Source: Pegea sp. RAD2-039 (lineage: Eukaryota; Chordata; Thaliacea; Salpida; Salpidae). From it: a stretch of DNA of 64,000 nucleotides. Numbering within the stretch: position 1 is the first letter of the stretch; every line of letters starts with the position of its first letter. Shown piece after piece: positions 1 through 36,500 of the stretch. Where the stretch lies: NCBI GenBank assembly GCA_034620365.1, contig JAQGEQ010000116.1:62001-126000 (forward strand), in the 5' to 3' direction. The translations under genes were made by a program, and so were the position numbers. Under the pieces are notes generated by a model. That model worked only from the letters and a program-made list of their open reading frames with translations. It was not told the DNA's origin and ran no database searches.

Positions 1-459
1 ATATTCATGAAAGTTTAATGTAAGTTAGAAAATAACTAAACATAAAAAGAAAATTACTAAAATTTCATATTCCGTTTATAATGAGTTCTTCTAAAATTTA
101 CAGTTTAAACAGACAGTTTCTAAAAGAAAATTAAGTGTGAAAATTGGTTGTTTCATAAATAAATTTTGCTTCAATTAAACCACTCTTTCCTGAGCAAATT
201 TAAAAAATGAAAATTCTTGATAAACTTCAAGCAACAATTTTTTAACATCAATATTTCCTTTCGAGATTTATATTAATTATTTTAGTTTTTAAATTGCTCT
301 TATAAAAAGTATCGGCGATTATCGTCTTATTTATCACTAATAACTAACACTCATTTTTATGAAATTAGATAACTACGGATAAGAATTAGAAATGAAGTTA
401 TTTCTTAACTAGTTTTGATTAATTAAAAAATGATAAGAAAACTAATAAAAGCTTTAAAC

Positions 460-1056
460 CTTGAATTCATTCATACAAAATTCTCCATTATAGTTGGTGT
501 CTACTTCAGCACACCTAAAGTAAATTGAAGATGATTTCTAAGAAGTCAATCATATTCTTAGTCACCTTTTTTGATTATACTGACTATATCCAGGGTATAC
601 CCAGATTGAACGACATAATCCTTCTCGATCAAAAGCTAATGCTTCTTCGACAGGAATTACTAAAATGAACCAACAAGTATTAATTAGTTTTTACAAAATA
701 ACTTCTCCACCTGAAATAAAAGTTGCTAATTTGTCTGCAGCCCGTTGTGTCTGTTCTTGTAGTCGTTTGTATTCTTCAGAAGAACAATTAAATTCAATGT
801 TAGCATCGTCGAGCCACAACTTTAATCTGATTGGCTGAAAAAACTTCTTTAAGGCCTCGTCATCACTTTTATCGTCGTATTGAAAAGATGATGGAACAGC
901 CTGTCGTCGATAACGATCATGAAAACTTTTGGAGTGTAAAAGATTGTCAGCTGTAGGTTGTGTAGAAGATATGCGATCATGAAGACACATTCCAAAGTTA
1001 AAACGGATGTGAAGGATAACTACTAAAATAAGAGTCTCTAGGATGTTTCTGTACAT
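460..1056 (-). CDS. 5' part of a secreted protein, possibly leishmanolysin-like (M8) peptidase; partial
   Basis: Three exons are visible: 711-1056, 566-659 and 460-514. They are joined by GT-AG introns of 51 bp, with phases that keep the frame open. The protein starts with a strongly hydrophobic signal sequence (LETLILVVILHI) and has a dibasic RYRR site near residue 50, suggesting a secreted pro-protein. Then come FQPIRLKLWLDD, a helical stretch, ISVIPVEEALAF, and a cysteine-bearing block with LCRSIWVY and RCAEVDTNYNGEFC. The order PIR-x-K-x-W-x-D, then a VIPV-like strand, then C...KCAEVD-x-x-YxGExC resembles the region before the catalytic domain of metazoan leishmanolysin-like (invadolysin) M8 peptidases. 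The HExxH zinc site is not in the window: a good donor follows residue E-F-K at 460 and the rest lies to the left. The secreted nature is well supported; the family call rests on motif memory only. Confidence 0.42.
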
Positions 1057-4000
1057 TTTTTTAGTAAATGCGTCTTCTTTATTGCACTTAATGTTGTTGG
1101 CCTCATTTCAATTAATAGCAGAGCTTAGAATATTTGAGATACGCAGGACTTGTAAACCATTTAAGTTGCAATTAATTACTATTAGTTTAGTAAAACTAAC
1201 TTGGAATGTTTCTTATGAGTTTAGTTATTAGTAAATAAATAAAACGAAATCTGAAAACGAAAAATATTGTTATCCTAAATGACTTGAGGCTTACGAAACT
1301 CTTAAAAAGCATTTTATGTTGCTATCTTATTTTGATCGTTAAAAAGCTATGTGGTTGCTATTTGATCTATTTTCATAATTGGCTTGATCACATTTAAGTG
1401 ATGTATTTATAACCAAACAATAGAAAAATTACTTATCTTTTCAGTACTGTATATACAACCAGTCAACTGATTTTTATATTAACTAACTAGCAGTATTCGA
1501 GAGATACTTTGTACCACAATATGTATATCTGAATAAGTAAAACAACAAAAAGCCATGACAAGTTTATTTTGTCGTCAACTTTCAAGTGGTTAAGGTCGAG
1601 CAGTTTACCTTTTCTATATAGTTTACCTTGTGCCTACTATACACTATAGCACAACTTTACAATTTATAATAAAATCATGTTTATCTCTAGATAATACAAA
1701 ACGATTGCAAACTTTTTAACAGTAAACTGTTAGGTCAATATCTAACTTTCAACTTTACAAAACAGTATCAGAAAACTTCTGCTACTAAATTGAAACAAAC
1801 GTACTAACTTGACAGATTGTCAAATTATTTTTTTCCTTGCCATTTCAAGTTCTAGTTAGAAATATACAGCCTAGGGCAATTTTTTGCACTTCTTCTTCAA
1901 CTTTTTGCTATTGTCTTTGATAAGTTAATCTATTAATGGTTAATTGCGTTCATTCTGCGCTAAAATATTACATAAGGCCAACATTAATTAGCAGTACATC
2001 AAACTGTGGTTACCATAACAAACACCAAACAGTAACTGATAAGTTGTCTTGCTCTTATCTGCAAGCTAGCGATAAAAATAAAACAAAGTTAAATGCCAAT
2101 TAAGATAACCTATTTGCGATAGTTGAGAATTATTTAACATAACTGAATTTGATAATAGAAGTTGATTCAGAATGTCTATTAATTAAAGTTAATAAAAACG
2201 TTGATTTTGAAAATAAATTTTGTAACTGATCCTTTAGTATATTAAATCATAGAATCTACGCTTACGTTTTCATCTGCAAATATTCTGCTTTTTTAGTGAT
2301 GATATTTCAACAGCTCAACTATAAAGTTATTTTAGAAGCTTCTAAAACTTAAAAGATGAGAAGCATTTAGGTGTTCCTAAGATTTTTATTCTTTATACAT
2401 AATTAATATTTCAGTAACTTAAATAGATAAATCTATTTTTAAATAAACTTTTTAAAGTTATTTTAGTTTTTCATTTTTGTTTCTTTGTTTAATAGAAAAT
2501 TTTAACTATAGTTTATATAAGAGAGTAATACAATTATCAGAAGTTTGAATGATCTATGTAAGAAGTTTTCCTTTTCAAATAATCTAAAAAGAATAAGTAT
2601 CTTTGTATAAAAACCCTATAAGTAAAATTACAATTTAAAAAGTGAAGGTTTCTTGGCATAAAAAATATAAAAAACCCTGTTTGAAAATTCATATTGTCAT
2701 AATCAAATGTATATCTACTATAGAAATAACGAAATAAAATTTATAAAGCATAAAATGCTATAACATCACAAAAAATAATAAAAACTCAAAAACACTGTAA
2801 TTGTTAGAATACAATGATACATATATTTACACAATATACAAGAATCATAAATCATCAAAATAATATACATCACAAGACCACAGAAAAAGTAATAAGATAA
2901 ATAGAAAAACTAGTCACATTTATAAGATTAAGTAATTCACTAATTCAAAGTTATTCTCGTACAATAAAAGATTATGCCCATGTAAAGATCATTTAGAAAA
3001 AACATTCTTGATATTCAGAAAAGCATACTTCTTTCAAGTATACCTTATCTCAACCTTTCTAAAACTATATAACTTCAAATAGCAAAAATTCCTATATATA
3101 AGTTTCAGTAAAGATATTGTGAAATCTTTTAGTAATTACAAATGGTTCAAGCTGAACATTTTCGTCAATTCGTGAATGATTAAGATCAGAAAATTATCAA
3201 AAAATGCAGGAAAATAATGAAAGCAAAATTATTTACAAACGTTAATATCCTAATGGTTTAAGCAATAATTCTTTATTTAAAAGAAAAATTATACTTTAAA
3301 GATAAAACTGTGAAGTACTGATGACTCTATTAATTTCTATATTTCATTCAAAACATATTTGCTAATTTTTGAAGTAACATACTATTTAACAAATCCTTTT
3401 ATTTACATATACTTTATTTTTATATTATTTAAAACAAGTTCTTTATAATTGTATAATTTTTATTAATGTTATCTTCCAAATGTTCTTTTGCTTTCTTAAA
3501 CTATTTTCTATAATTTTAGAATAGAATTTAAATTACTGCTTTAGTGCAGAAAGTAAAAACAGTTTGCAGTGTGAAAAACCAAAAAAGTAAGTGTTCAATT
3601 TTAAGGTCGACTTTTAACAAATTCTTTATAATTTTTCAACAACTTATTTTACTGAAAATATTGAGAAAAATGAAAAAAAAATTGTTAGATTAAGTTGTTT
3701 ATTTCATCTAAATTTTGGAAACAAAATAGTTTTATCAAATAAGGTTATGTTGTGTGTCAAGTGACTAACTGCGTACAAATTTGCAAATTTTATGCATAAA
3801 TAAATGATATATTCTATCTAAAACCTCAATAAAAGTTATAAAATAATGCCAAGTATAATCTTATACCATTTTTATATTTAATGACTAAATATTGCTCTTT
3901 ATTAAGATGGAATCCAATAAAAATCTTCTAGAAACAACTGGAATAACTAACTCATTCGATATCTTTATCTACAAAAAGCTCAGGTTGTTGTTGGGATTTC

Positions 4001-5040
4001 ATAGCAGTAACAACATCTTCAAAACAGATTTCATTCAAAAGGTGTTTACAAAAGTTCTAGATATTCCCATGTTAAAGTATGCTATTTGTAGTATCTTCAC
4101 TTCGCTTTAACTGTGGTTATACCATCAACCCATATTTCTTCACATGGTTTGTTGACAGATTATTTTAACGAATGAAGTCATTACAACTGGAAAGGGAACA
4201 TGTGATTTTTTTGGGATTTTATAGATTTTTGTCCTTGTTTTTTTAGTAAATCTTTGTGAATAATTTAGAAAATTTATATTAAGATAAACTTAAATCTAAA
4301 AATGGAAATGTCATTAAACTTGATTTACAGATAGAATCTACTTTCGTTTATGAAGTACAATTTTCATATCAACTTAACCATTAATTAAATTAATCAATAA
4401 TTAAACCTATAAAACAAAATTTTTATTAAATTAAAGTCAATTAAGGTTAAAGGTTGAAAATTCAAATTGGTATTTAGAAGGTAAGTTGTTGTGAAAAGAA
4501 TTATTCAGATTTTTGTAAAACAATTAAAGTATATTTTAAATGTTAGTATTTATTATTTATCAAAGTATAATTGAGCTTACTTCAAACTCTCTCTAACTTC
4601 GATTAAAAATTTGACAAGGAAAGTATTTACTTTACGTTTATCTTAAAAAAAACAATCTTTTTAAATTAAATTAAAAGCTATTTTTATTGGTATCTTTATT
4701 TGTACTTTTAATGACAACAATGATAAAACAGCTTTCTACTAACTATTCTAAGTATCTTTAAAAAAAACTGTTTATCTTCATGCTTGTAGCACAAAAATAG
4801 TACAACGTTTTATTTTTACATCTCTTTGCATTTTCCATGCACACAAAACCTCTTCTCATGCGTCTTTTACATCATCTGATGATCCCATAAAGGAATTAAA
4901 ATAAAAGAATTAAAAAATGAATAATCATTTACAAAATCTGAATAATGATAAGTTCTTAAACTGAAGTTAAACTTGGGTGACTCAGAATATAAAATATTCT
5001 CACCAAAAAAGAAAAAAAAAGACATCAAGGGTGAAAGAGC
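1057..5040. other. Intergenic, AT-rich, no gene recognised
   Basis: Very AT-rich DNA lies between the 5' end of the secreted-protein gene and the 3' end of otoferlin. The only coding-like patch is 3890-4160, slightly GC-richer, with a 68-codon plus-strand frame from ATG 3907 that resembles nothing I know. Stops are dense elsewhere. Confidence 0.6.
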
Positions 5041-28038
<22,998 letters not shown>

Positions 28039-31000
28039 TTTTTCTTATATTATAACTGAAAAATGAAATCATAAATAGTGTCTAAAATGTTTATAAAATA
28101 AGATAATTATGAAATCCATTAAAAAACTCTCTAAGCAACCAGTATCTTTGATCATGATCTTATTATCTAACTAAATCATGTATAAAATATTTTGTAGCTA
28201 AAAACATTTTTAAATTATAAAACTAGAATTTACATGAAAACAGCGAAAAATAAGTTTTAATTTTTAAATCAACATAAAAATCTGCCGCAGGCTTCGACTG
28301 AGCGCTGATTTTGACAAATAAAGTACAAAAGTTTAAATTTCTCACTATAACCCGGCGAAAGCATAGAAAACCAAACATGATAGAAAAATGTTTAAAGTTA
28401 CTTCCCACCGTTTTTGAAATTCATCATTCAAATTCAACGAGTTGAAAAAAGAAAAAAAAATTCTTTTCTTTTTCTTCTTCTCTTCTAAATTTAAATTTTA
28501 TCCGATTTTACTCATTTAGATCTTATTTTGGGTCTAAAAATAAGCAACAATGATAAAACTGTTAAATTATTAAGTTTTCCTTTTTTTATCTAACCTGTTA
28601 ATTTTTAAAATAAAAAACGAATAAGAGAAACTTTTGGTTTGATTTGTTTGAAACGGAATAAAAGAATATAAATTTCATAGACAGTTTTAGTAAAAATATT
28701 TACTACAGAATGAACTAAACGTGAAAAAATGTGAAAGTTTACGATTTGGTACTAATATTTGTTGTTACTCACCGTATATAAAGTTTTTATTTCTCAAACT
28801 TTTTTATTTTCATTCACAGCTTACATAAGACTAACTTGATATCTAAAGTTTCATGAAAAATTATTTAAAATTTTGGAAAAGAATTTATATGAATCCAGTT
28901 TTCACTCAAATCCAAATTTCTGTCTTTAGAATTTTATTTAAAGACTCATAAGATACTGCAAACATAAAACTGTTTCTGGGTTTGATCTTCAACAAATAGA
29001 TATTTGAAATTAAGTTCGAGTTAAATTAAAATTAAATAAAATATCAAATTTTGATTTAATTATTATCTATATTTATATTTGTTGTAAACAAACATTCTAT
29101 TATATCGGTAAAATATTTGTATTTTAACTTTTTAAATAGATATTATTCTTATTATTGAATATCTATTTACATCTGAAAGTGAAAATTTTTACTTAAAAAC
29201 TTGTTTTCAGCTTTTACAAGGAAAACGTTGAAAGATTGAGAAAGGTGTCCTATAACGGAAGTTAGAAGAAATAATATAGATGAATAATGTAAGAACACTT
29301 TCGTCTTTTGCAAAATTAATTAGTGACAGTGTAATTTCAGATAAAAATATCATTAACGATATTTATCCGAAAAACTTTTAATAAAATGTAAAAGAAATTT
29401 TAGGTTATAAACTAATATTATTAATTCAAAGTTTGCTTTTAAAATTATAAATCTTTAGAATTAAATTTTTGATATAGTAATCTACAGAAGTTAACGTCAC
29501 AGTTTTTAAAGAGTTATATTAGTTATGAGTATAAAATAACTTCTGCTGTACAACGACATAAGTATTATTATCAAACGCACTTTTTACTAAAAAAATTTAG
29601 TTTTGGAAATAAATTGACTTATTTTATTTAAAAGTATTTTATGTAAAAGGCCAGTGCGCTCAAATAGAATAACAAATGATTTTTAAATCGAGTTATAATA
29701 TTCAAGCTTTATTTTCTTAATGTTTAACGTAAGCAACTGTAAACTTAACTTACAAGTTCTTGACTCTTGTATTCAAAATTATGTTTTCAAGATCTTTAGA
29801 TGTTATCCAGTCTCTTCTTGCTCACTACAAGAAGCAAAACTATTTTTTTGTGTTCAAACAGCTTAAACTAATCTCTTTTTTATTGCTTTGAAATCTCTGT
29901 AATTTTTTGCTTTTCCTGCTTCAGTATTAATAGGGGTGTGAACCCTTTGCTGAGCTTATCAATTATAAGAAGAAAAGTAATAATAAACTAGAAGGTTTGT
30001 TTTTACTTTACTTTTTTAAGCTGCTAAACTTAAGGAGGTTTTTTTTAGTCATATTCTTAATTAGTGTCTTCTAATTGCTCTCTATTTCTTTTTAAGAACT
30101 CCCTGGACTCAATTGATGACCCAGACCTGATGTACTTTATTAAAATAATAAGTTTATAATAAAATAACTTTTGTAATTGAATATTATTTGAAATTCGAAT
30201 GTTTATTCACATCGTTAGTACATATGAGTTTAAACAAAAGCTTTTGTTGTTAAAATCGTAATTATTAAAGATTTATTTGTAGTCTTTTGTGCAACCTAAA
30301 TATTTTTGCTAAAAAAAGAAGAAAATATAAAAAAATATAAATATTTAAATAATTTATCGTCAGTAACATCCTTATCTTTCTTTACGAGAAACTATTTTAA
30401 AGTTTAAAACAAACCTGTAAAAGCTAAATTTCGTTTTTAAATATTTCAACTTTTATGTATAAATTAAAAGATTTGTTAAATAAATCATATACAAAACTGT
30501 AGTAAAAGATCGATGGTATGAAGCAATTTTAAATATACAATTTCTGAAAAGCAATTGTTTTTATTTATACATGTTTTTTTAATTTTTAAAACTTGTAAAA
30601 GCTTTTTGAATTTTATAAAAAGCAATTTATTTTTAGTTTTGAATTAGTTTTTCTGTCTTGTTTATTTCTTTAGTTGTTTTTTTATGAATAATTAAAACAT
30701 TTAAGTTACCACAGAAAGTAATGAGATATAAAATATTAATCTTTTATTTTAACGAGTGTTTTACTGTAAGACACAATACTCTGTATATCTAATTTTTCTA
30801 GTAAACTATAATTTACATATAAACAAAAATCTATTCACATAATATTGTTGTAGCTTATATAAAAGTTAGAAAAGTTGATTTCACATCAAGTATAAATGCA
30901 TTTGGTTAGCAAAGTACTAAATATTTTGAATTCTAGTGATTCAAAGTTCATCAAAAGCACAAAAACCTGTATTATAAAGCCAGTGTTTAATACAAAATTT

Positions 31001-31551
31001 TAATCAGTAACCAATTTGTGTACAAACATATACTTAAGAGTATTGAAGTGATTTATACTTCAAGAAATAGATTAATGATGGAATGCTACTAGTACAATCT
31101 TACAAAGTAATATGAGTTCCATTTAAAAATATATTTTTAAACAACATTTATGTTGAAAGTTAAATTGTTTAATTAAATGATTCTAAATAACATTCTACTT
31201 CTAAGTACAATTACAATTATTCTTTATCCAATAAAAATTCATTATTTCATTATTTTAGTTGAATGATATAACCAAGACTCACATGATTACCACAGCTCAA
31301 TAGTTAACATTATCTTTAGTTTATCTTTACTTAGATATAACCTTCTAGCAAACAATTACGATCGTAACCAATAGTTCCATAACTCCAAAAAGTTCTGGTT
31401 TAATCTACTTCTTATCAGTAGAGCATACTTCATCTAGCCTTTTACCATCTAAGGTTTCTTGCTTTACTTTAAGTATTATCTGATTTTCATCAATACATAT
31501 TTTATAGCTGATACTAAAGACTCATATTACTTTGAAAATTTGGTTTGAAAA
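28039..31551. other. Upstream flank of otoferlin, no gene recognised
   Basis: AT-rich sequence 5' of the otoferlin start codon, with dense stops in all frames. It presumably holds the otoferlin promoter and any non-coding 5' exon, but I cannot point to a specific element. Confidence 0.5.
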
Positions 31552-31925
31552 TCAACAGATTGAAAACGAAAGCAATGATGACCGTCGCCAGAGAAGTCTC
31601 AGTGTTTCCGTTGTGAAATTTGTGGAATAGCTGTAGCATATCACGATACGATAGAAGAGACGACCGTGGTGACATGAGCTCGACAGACACAGTGGAAAGC
31701 TCACAGAAGATCTGATGCTTTTACTGTGAGACAGGATCAACATAAACAGCTCGCTAAAACCAAGATAGAAGATGTTGAGAAGAAGATTGTTGTGGCAGAA
31801 GATTTTATGGTTTTGTGTCCGTCGACAGTCTCGAACGTAGTCGAGGGCCGCAGATACCAGATTTGTAGGATATGAGCAAGTGACTTCAGTTAGTGTGAGC
31901 AGCAGGAACAACTTCTATTTCTATA
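31552..31925. other. GC-richer island, unexplained
   Basis: About 370 bp stands out from its surroundings by higher GC and several CpGs. The minus strand is open for 119 codons. The plus strand holds a 60-codon open frame with KTKIEDVEKKIVVAEDF, and a short one with CFRCEICG. None matches a family I recognise and no clear splice frame links them. It may be a transposon remnant, a non-coding exon or a regulatory element. Confidence 0.35.
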
Positions 31926-32620
31926 TTTATTTCCCTCTTGTGGAAAAAGAACATGTTGGTTGAATTGGAAGGAATAAGACCAACATAAATGTTCATGCTT
32001 ATTTCCACAGTATTAAGTTTATGTTTCTTTGTATTATTAATAGATATATATAACCTTTATGAATTTATTATGGTAATTTTTAGTGAACATAAAGTATTAG
32101 CATCACATGGCAAGTTATATATAAGTATAATTTATTAAAATTTATGGTTAGTTAACGCGAAACTTTGGTCTGAAATTTATGAGTAATCAAGTGAAGGAAC
32201 TTTCAATCAGTACAACAAAAAGTAGTAAAATAAGAAGAATAACTTTTAGAATTTAAACTTTAAGTATTCCATAAAAACTACTTTGAAATCAAAAGGCTTT
32301 ACACGAGTTTCTATGACAGTCTTAAAAGTATTTGCTGACTTGTGATGTAAGCGTACCTTTAATTGAGTACGACTTTGCTCAACAGACTCATAAATAAAAC
32401 AAAGACATCGAAATGAAAGAAAACTAGAAAATTTGTTTCAAGTTTCCTTTCTTTGATGTCAGTTTTTCTCCACTATCTTTCAATTATTTGCGGAGTAGAA
32501 AGCGCTATTTGGAAAGATCTTTTACAATATCTTCCTATCTGCTGGCATCGGTACTAAATGATTTAGTATGTCTTTATATATTTATATTATTAAAGATATA
32601 TTAATTTGATTTAGGTATCT
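31926..32620. other. Short AT-rich spacer
   Basis: Nothing recognisable between the GC-richer island and the LINE fragment. Confidence 0.5.
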
Positions 32621-32954
32621 TTAAACCCGATGTTACGTTTGCCTTTTAAAAGCTCTTCACACAATAGATCTAGTGGGATCAACCCGTCTTTCATCCGAAG
32701 TATGCGATCGAGACAGCGAAGTCTTTGCTTGCTTGGCACGCTGTACATTGTTGTCAGGTCAATGCGCCTCGTGGGGCCTTTTGCTGCCACGTTAAACGTA
32801 GGATACGACGAAAAGTGAAGAGTTCAGTTTATTTGTGTTATGCTTCGACAAAGTTCAACTTTCGTATCATAGCGTAAGCAGACAAGGTCCTGTAGATGGT
32901 AGCCTTGGTTAACTTTAGATTATCCCAAACTCTGGAGGTAAATCTTGCAAATGT
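32621..32954 (-). mobile_element. Decayed LINE-type retrotransposon fragment (C-terminal end of reverse transcriptase ORF)
   Basis: On the minus strand three pieces in shifting frames line up, in the right order, with the region after the reverse-transcriptase core of animal non-LTR elements. They are FARFTSRVWDNLKLTKATIY (about 32841-32953), LFTFRRILRLTWQQK (about 32760-32830) and QRLRCLDRILRMKDG followed by LLCEELLKGKRNIG (about 32625-32770). Intact relatives read like SRVWENKKLT, LRRILGITWxDKV, QRRLRWLGHVxRMxDGRIP and GELxxGKRxxGRPKLRFKD. Frameshifts, a stop after NFVEA, a deletion of the intervening YGSETW region, and loss of the final motif show it is dead. The rest of the element is not visible. 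Confidence 0.72.
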
Positions 32955-33515
32955 CCCCTAATATACATCAGCATATCTTCTGTGGGATAATTAATTAAAA
33001 CGCGTACATCGCGTCATGAGATAACGCGACGCCTGCGACACTTTTTTAATAACGTTTTCCCACCTGGCTCTACGTTTGCTAAAAACCATCAACACCAAAT
33101 AACTTTCAAGTAATCATGAAAGTGCTGATGACTTTAGAAGATAAACTTTATGCTTTCTCTCATAACTTAGTTGTCAAACAGATTTGATTGAAATCAAAGA
33201 ATAGTTTTTATCAAAATTTCACATTTAATTAGAAAATAGTTGAAAAGTAACAAATAGTATCAAGTGTTTGCAGCTCATCTAAACTAACTTTTCAAAATAA
33301 CTCAAACTATATGTCTGTAAGCAGTAAATAGCAAATGATTTGAGAATTTCATCACTTATAAATTCATCAGTTAAAGAAATATATTTATTAATAAAAAATA
33401 AACGAAATTAATAAGAGATTTCTTGTTTTGTAAGGTTGATTATCGTTGAAATAGATCCTATAAAAAGATATTGTTGAATAAAATAATAAATAAGAATAAA
33501 AGTGTGAACGAGAAC
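32955..33515. other. Spacer 3' of NCAPD3
   Basis: The first 100 bp is still CpG-containing and may be more of the LINE relic. The remainder is AT-rich 3' flank of NCAPD3, with a minus-strand AATAAA near 33384-33389. Confidence 0.4.
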
Positions 33516-36500
33516 TCAACTGCTCAAAGACCGTCTCTGCAAATATAAAATATAAATAAATGAAGTTGCAGATGTCAAGTAAGAACAAACCTCATCTACT
33601 TCCAGCTGTTTCATCTCAAAATCAATCTCCTGAGCAAGTTCCCGATCGGCTGCTAGCAACTGCTCTATCTCGTTTGGATATTCAGAAAGCATTTCCTGGT
33701 AGAAGCAATGACGTAATAAGAGTATGACGTCATTGAGTGATAGAACTGACTTTAAAATAGATTCGCACGTATTTGTTGAGGGAACTTTTGATTTCACGGA
33801 AAAATCGGCTCAGCTTGATGATGATTGGAATAATATTTTCTTCAAGAGTTCTTCTCATATACTACAAATAAGATTTAAACTTGAAAATTTCTGAAAATTT
33901 TTAAAGATTATTCGATAAATTAACCAAAACTAGAAAAATTTTCGTTTTGATATTCGATTTTGGTTGTTGAGTTGAATTTGCATCATTTTCATTTTCTTCT
34001 TCCTCACTCTCACTTTTGAGATTGAATCTCATCTCCTTCAAAAAATAATTGATCAACAAAGATTCATTTGACAGATTCTTCACTGACTTTGCAACTTAAA
34101 ACACACAAAGTGTCTTTTATTAATCCAAAGCTCGCATCATTACAAGTGATCCGTTCAGTAACCACATGATCTGTTGGAAATATTCAATTTTAAACACGGA
34201 TTTGAAAAGATGAAGATATCGGACCTAAGACATCAGACGCTAATCTCCCAGCAAGATTGATACGGTTGACTGTCAACATATTTTCCAACATAAATCGATA
34301 AATTGCCATTCGCTTTTCTTCCTTCCCTTCTCCATGCAAACCAAATAACTTCTTTTCTCTGCATCAGATTAATGATTGGATGTTTACAAGAGAAGATCTT
34401 CCTACTTTTTCGAATGCTTGTTCTGCCTACAGACTTCTTTATTGTAGTTGTTGAAGTAAAATAAGGCACTGATGAAATATTCGTAACAAAACTTGCTGAT
34501 TTTCTTGTCACCGCGTAAAATATCAATTAAAGAACGTCTGGTTAGTTTTACTATCATCGGATGAGAACAATTAGCACAGAAGAGAAACTTGAAAACCAGT
34601 TTAGGATTCCATTTAATAAACTCTTTCTACAAACAAAACTGATGAATAATATTGATCGAGTAAAAGTTTAGGACCTTTAAAAGATCAGTTATAGCCAACA
34701 GGCATTGCTTCTGGACGTTTAGGTTTCCATCTCCTAGACAACTAGACATTTGGTTGATATATCCGTCAGTCAAGTTAGCAGATGAGAGAGTCATATCACA
34801 GAGGACTTGTAGGGAGTTGATACGAGCAGCCACCGAGGAACTTTTCTCTATTTGGCTACAAATAGAATTTGAAGGATGAAATAGGAAGATTTTAAAGATG
34901 ATTACTTGGCAAATGCGTGGACACATTTCTTCGCAATCCTGTCACTAGCGAGACAAATTCTTCCTAAACCAATGATGGCTTCAGCTCTTATGCTATCTGG
35001 GATTCCATTCTCATGGAATTGAGATAAGGGTGCAGACTCTTGGCTTGCTGAGAAGAAAACGGTTTTTAAAGATGCTAGTCACTAGAAGACCAGGGAATCA
35101 GCACCTCCATAAACACGACATGATTCGGTCAGAATTCCTTGGATGTAACCGATCAAGGTCTTGGAAGAGTTTTTAAGAGATCGTTGAACCAAGCAGGATG
35201 ATAGATGAAGATACTGGATCTGTAAGATTAAATGAGAAGATTTAAAAATGAAGAGAGCAGAGAAGAAAATCACCATTTGATCTTCACAAAGATCTGCTTG
35301 TTCCTTAAACAATTTATTTTTAAGCCACGATTCACATTGTGACCTCAGTGGTTTGTACCAGTCCTCAAGTCGGAGATTAGCATCGTTTTCGTTACCAGGA
35401 CGACTGGTCTCAAGTGAGACGACCGTTTCGATTACATAATGAAGATATGATTTTGGTATTTGAAAGTTGCCAATTTTTTCTTTCAAATGATCTGTAAAGG
35501 AATTGATGAAGATTTTGTAGATGGAAATATTACCTTACTAATCATCTTCACGGTTTCATCTTCCGTAATTTTACTTGCTAGTTGACTTACTGTGCAGAAA
35601 ATATCAATCTATAAACAAAACAAGGTTGAAGTAATTAAAGATAAGTTTGTAAGATCTGAAAGACTTTGAAGATGATGTTGTTCTCTTTGAAAACGCGATC
35701 AGAATCATGGAGGAAATATTTACAAGCTAATTTTGCCGCTTTTTCACTTTCTTTCACAGATGATAAACATCTTAAAACCAACCAACAAGTTTCTGTAAAT
35801 GAAAATTCTTTTGTTAAAACTTCTAAAAGAAAATTTGAAGATCAGACCCTTGTAATCATCTTGTCCCATCTTGTCATCTAATCTGCTGACAAATCGACCA
35901 TCTAAACTTTTTTCTTTTACCCAAATACCGATTAGTTTTTTGAAATATTCTCTGAAATCATGAAATTAAGAACAAACTGAATCTACAAGTAGATGTGAAC
36001 CTGTATTTGTAATTCTTTTTTAATGTCAAAATACTCAACAAACTCCAAACTGATTCATTTCGATTATAAAAGTTTTCCAAAATAATCAAATCTAGCATCT
36101 ATAAAAAGACTTGAAAAGAATTGCAAAAAGATCTGCAAGCTCCTACCTGCTTCGCTTTCTGCTCTACACTTGTCTCTACATCATGCATAGAGGGAAGGAC
36201 ACACTTCATCCAGTATCTTTGCACTTCTCCATTATCAGGGCTTGCCTGCTCCGAAAAAAACATCTAATCAGCTTGGAGTACTTCATGATGAAGACACAAG
36301 TCACCTGAAGGATATTAGTGATGACTTCTATTGTGAGTTTCCGACAGCTAACAGAATGATGCAGAGCATTTTTCCTGATAGCTTTCAAATTAAATCGAGA
36401 TGCTTTTAGTAGAGAGCAACATATAGCGGCACCTAGTGACCGGGTTGCAGCTTTACGGACATTGATGCTGCTATCAGTACAAAAGATGCAGATTATTTGA

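Noticed and set aside
3892-4110. Plus-strand frame in a GC-richer patch, possible gene
   Set aside because: No recognisable motif, no splice partners, and short. Not enough to call.
32630-32818. 62-codon plus-strand frame
   Set aside because: Antisense of the LINE fragment; only the minus strand shows reverse-transcriptase motifs.
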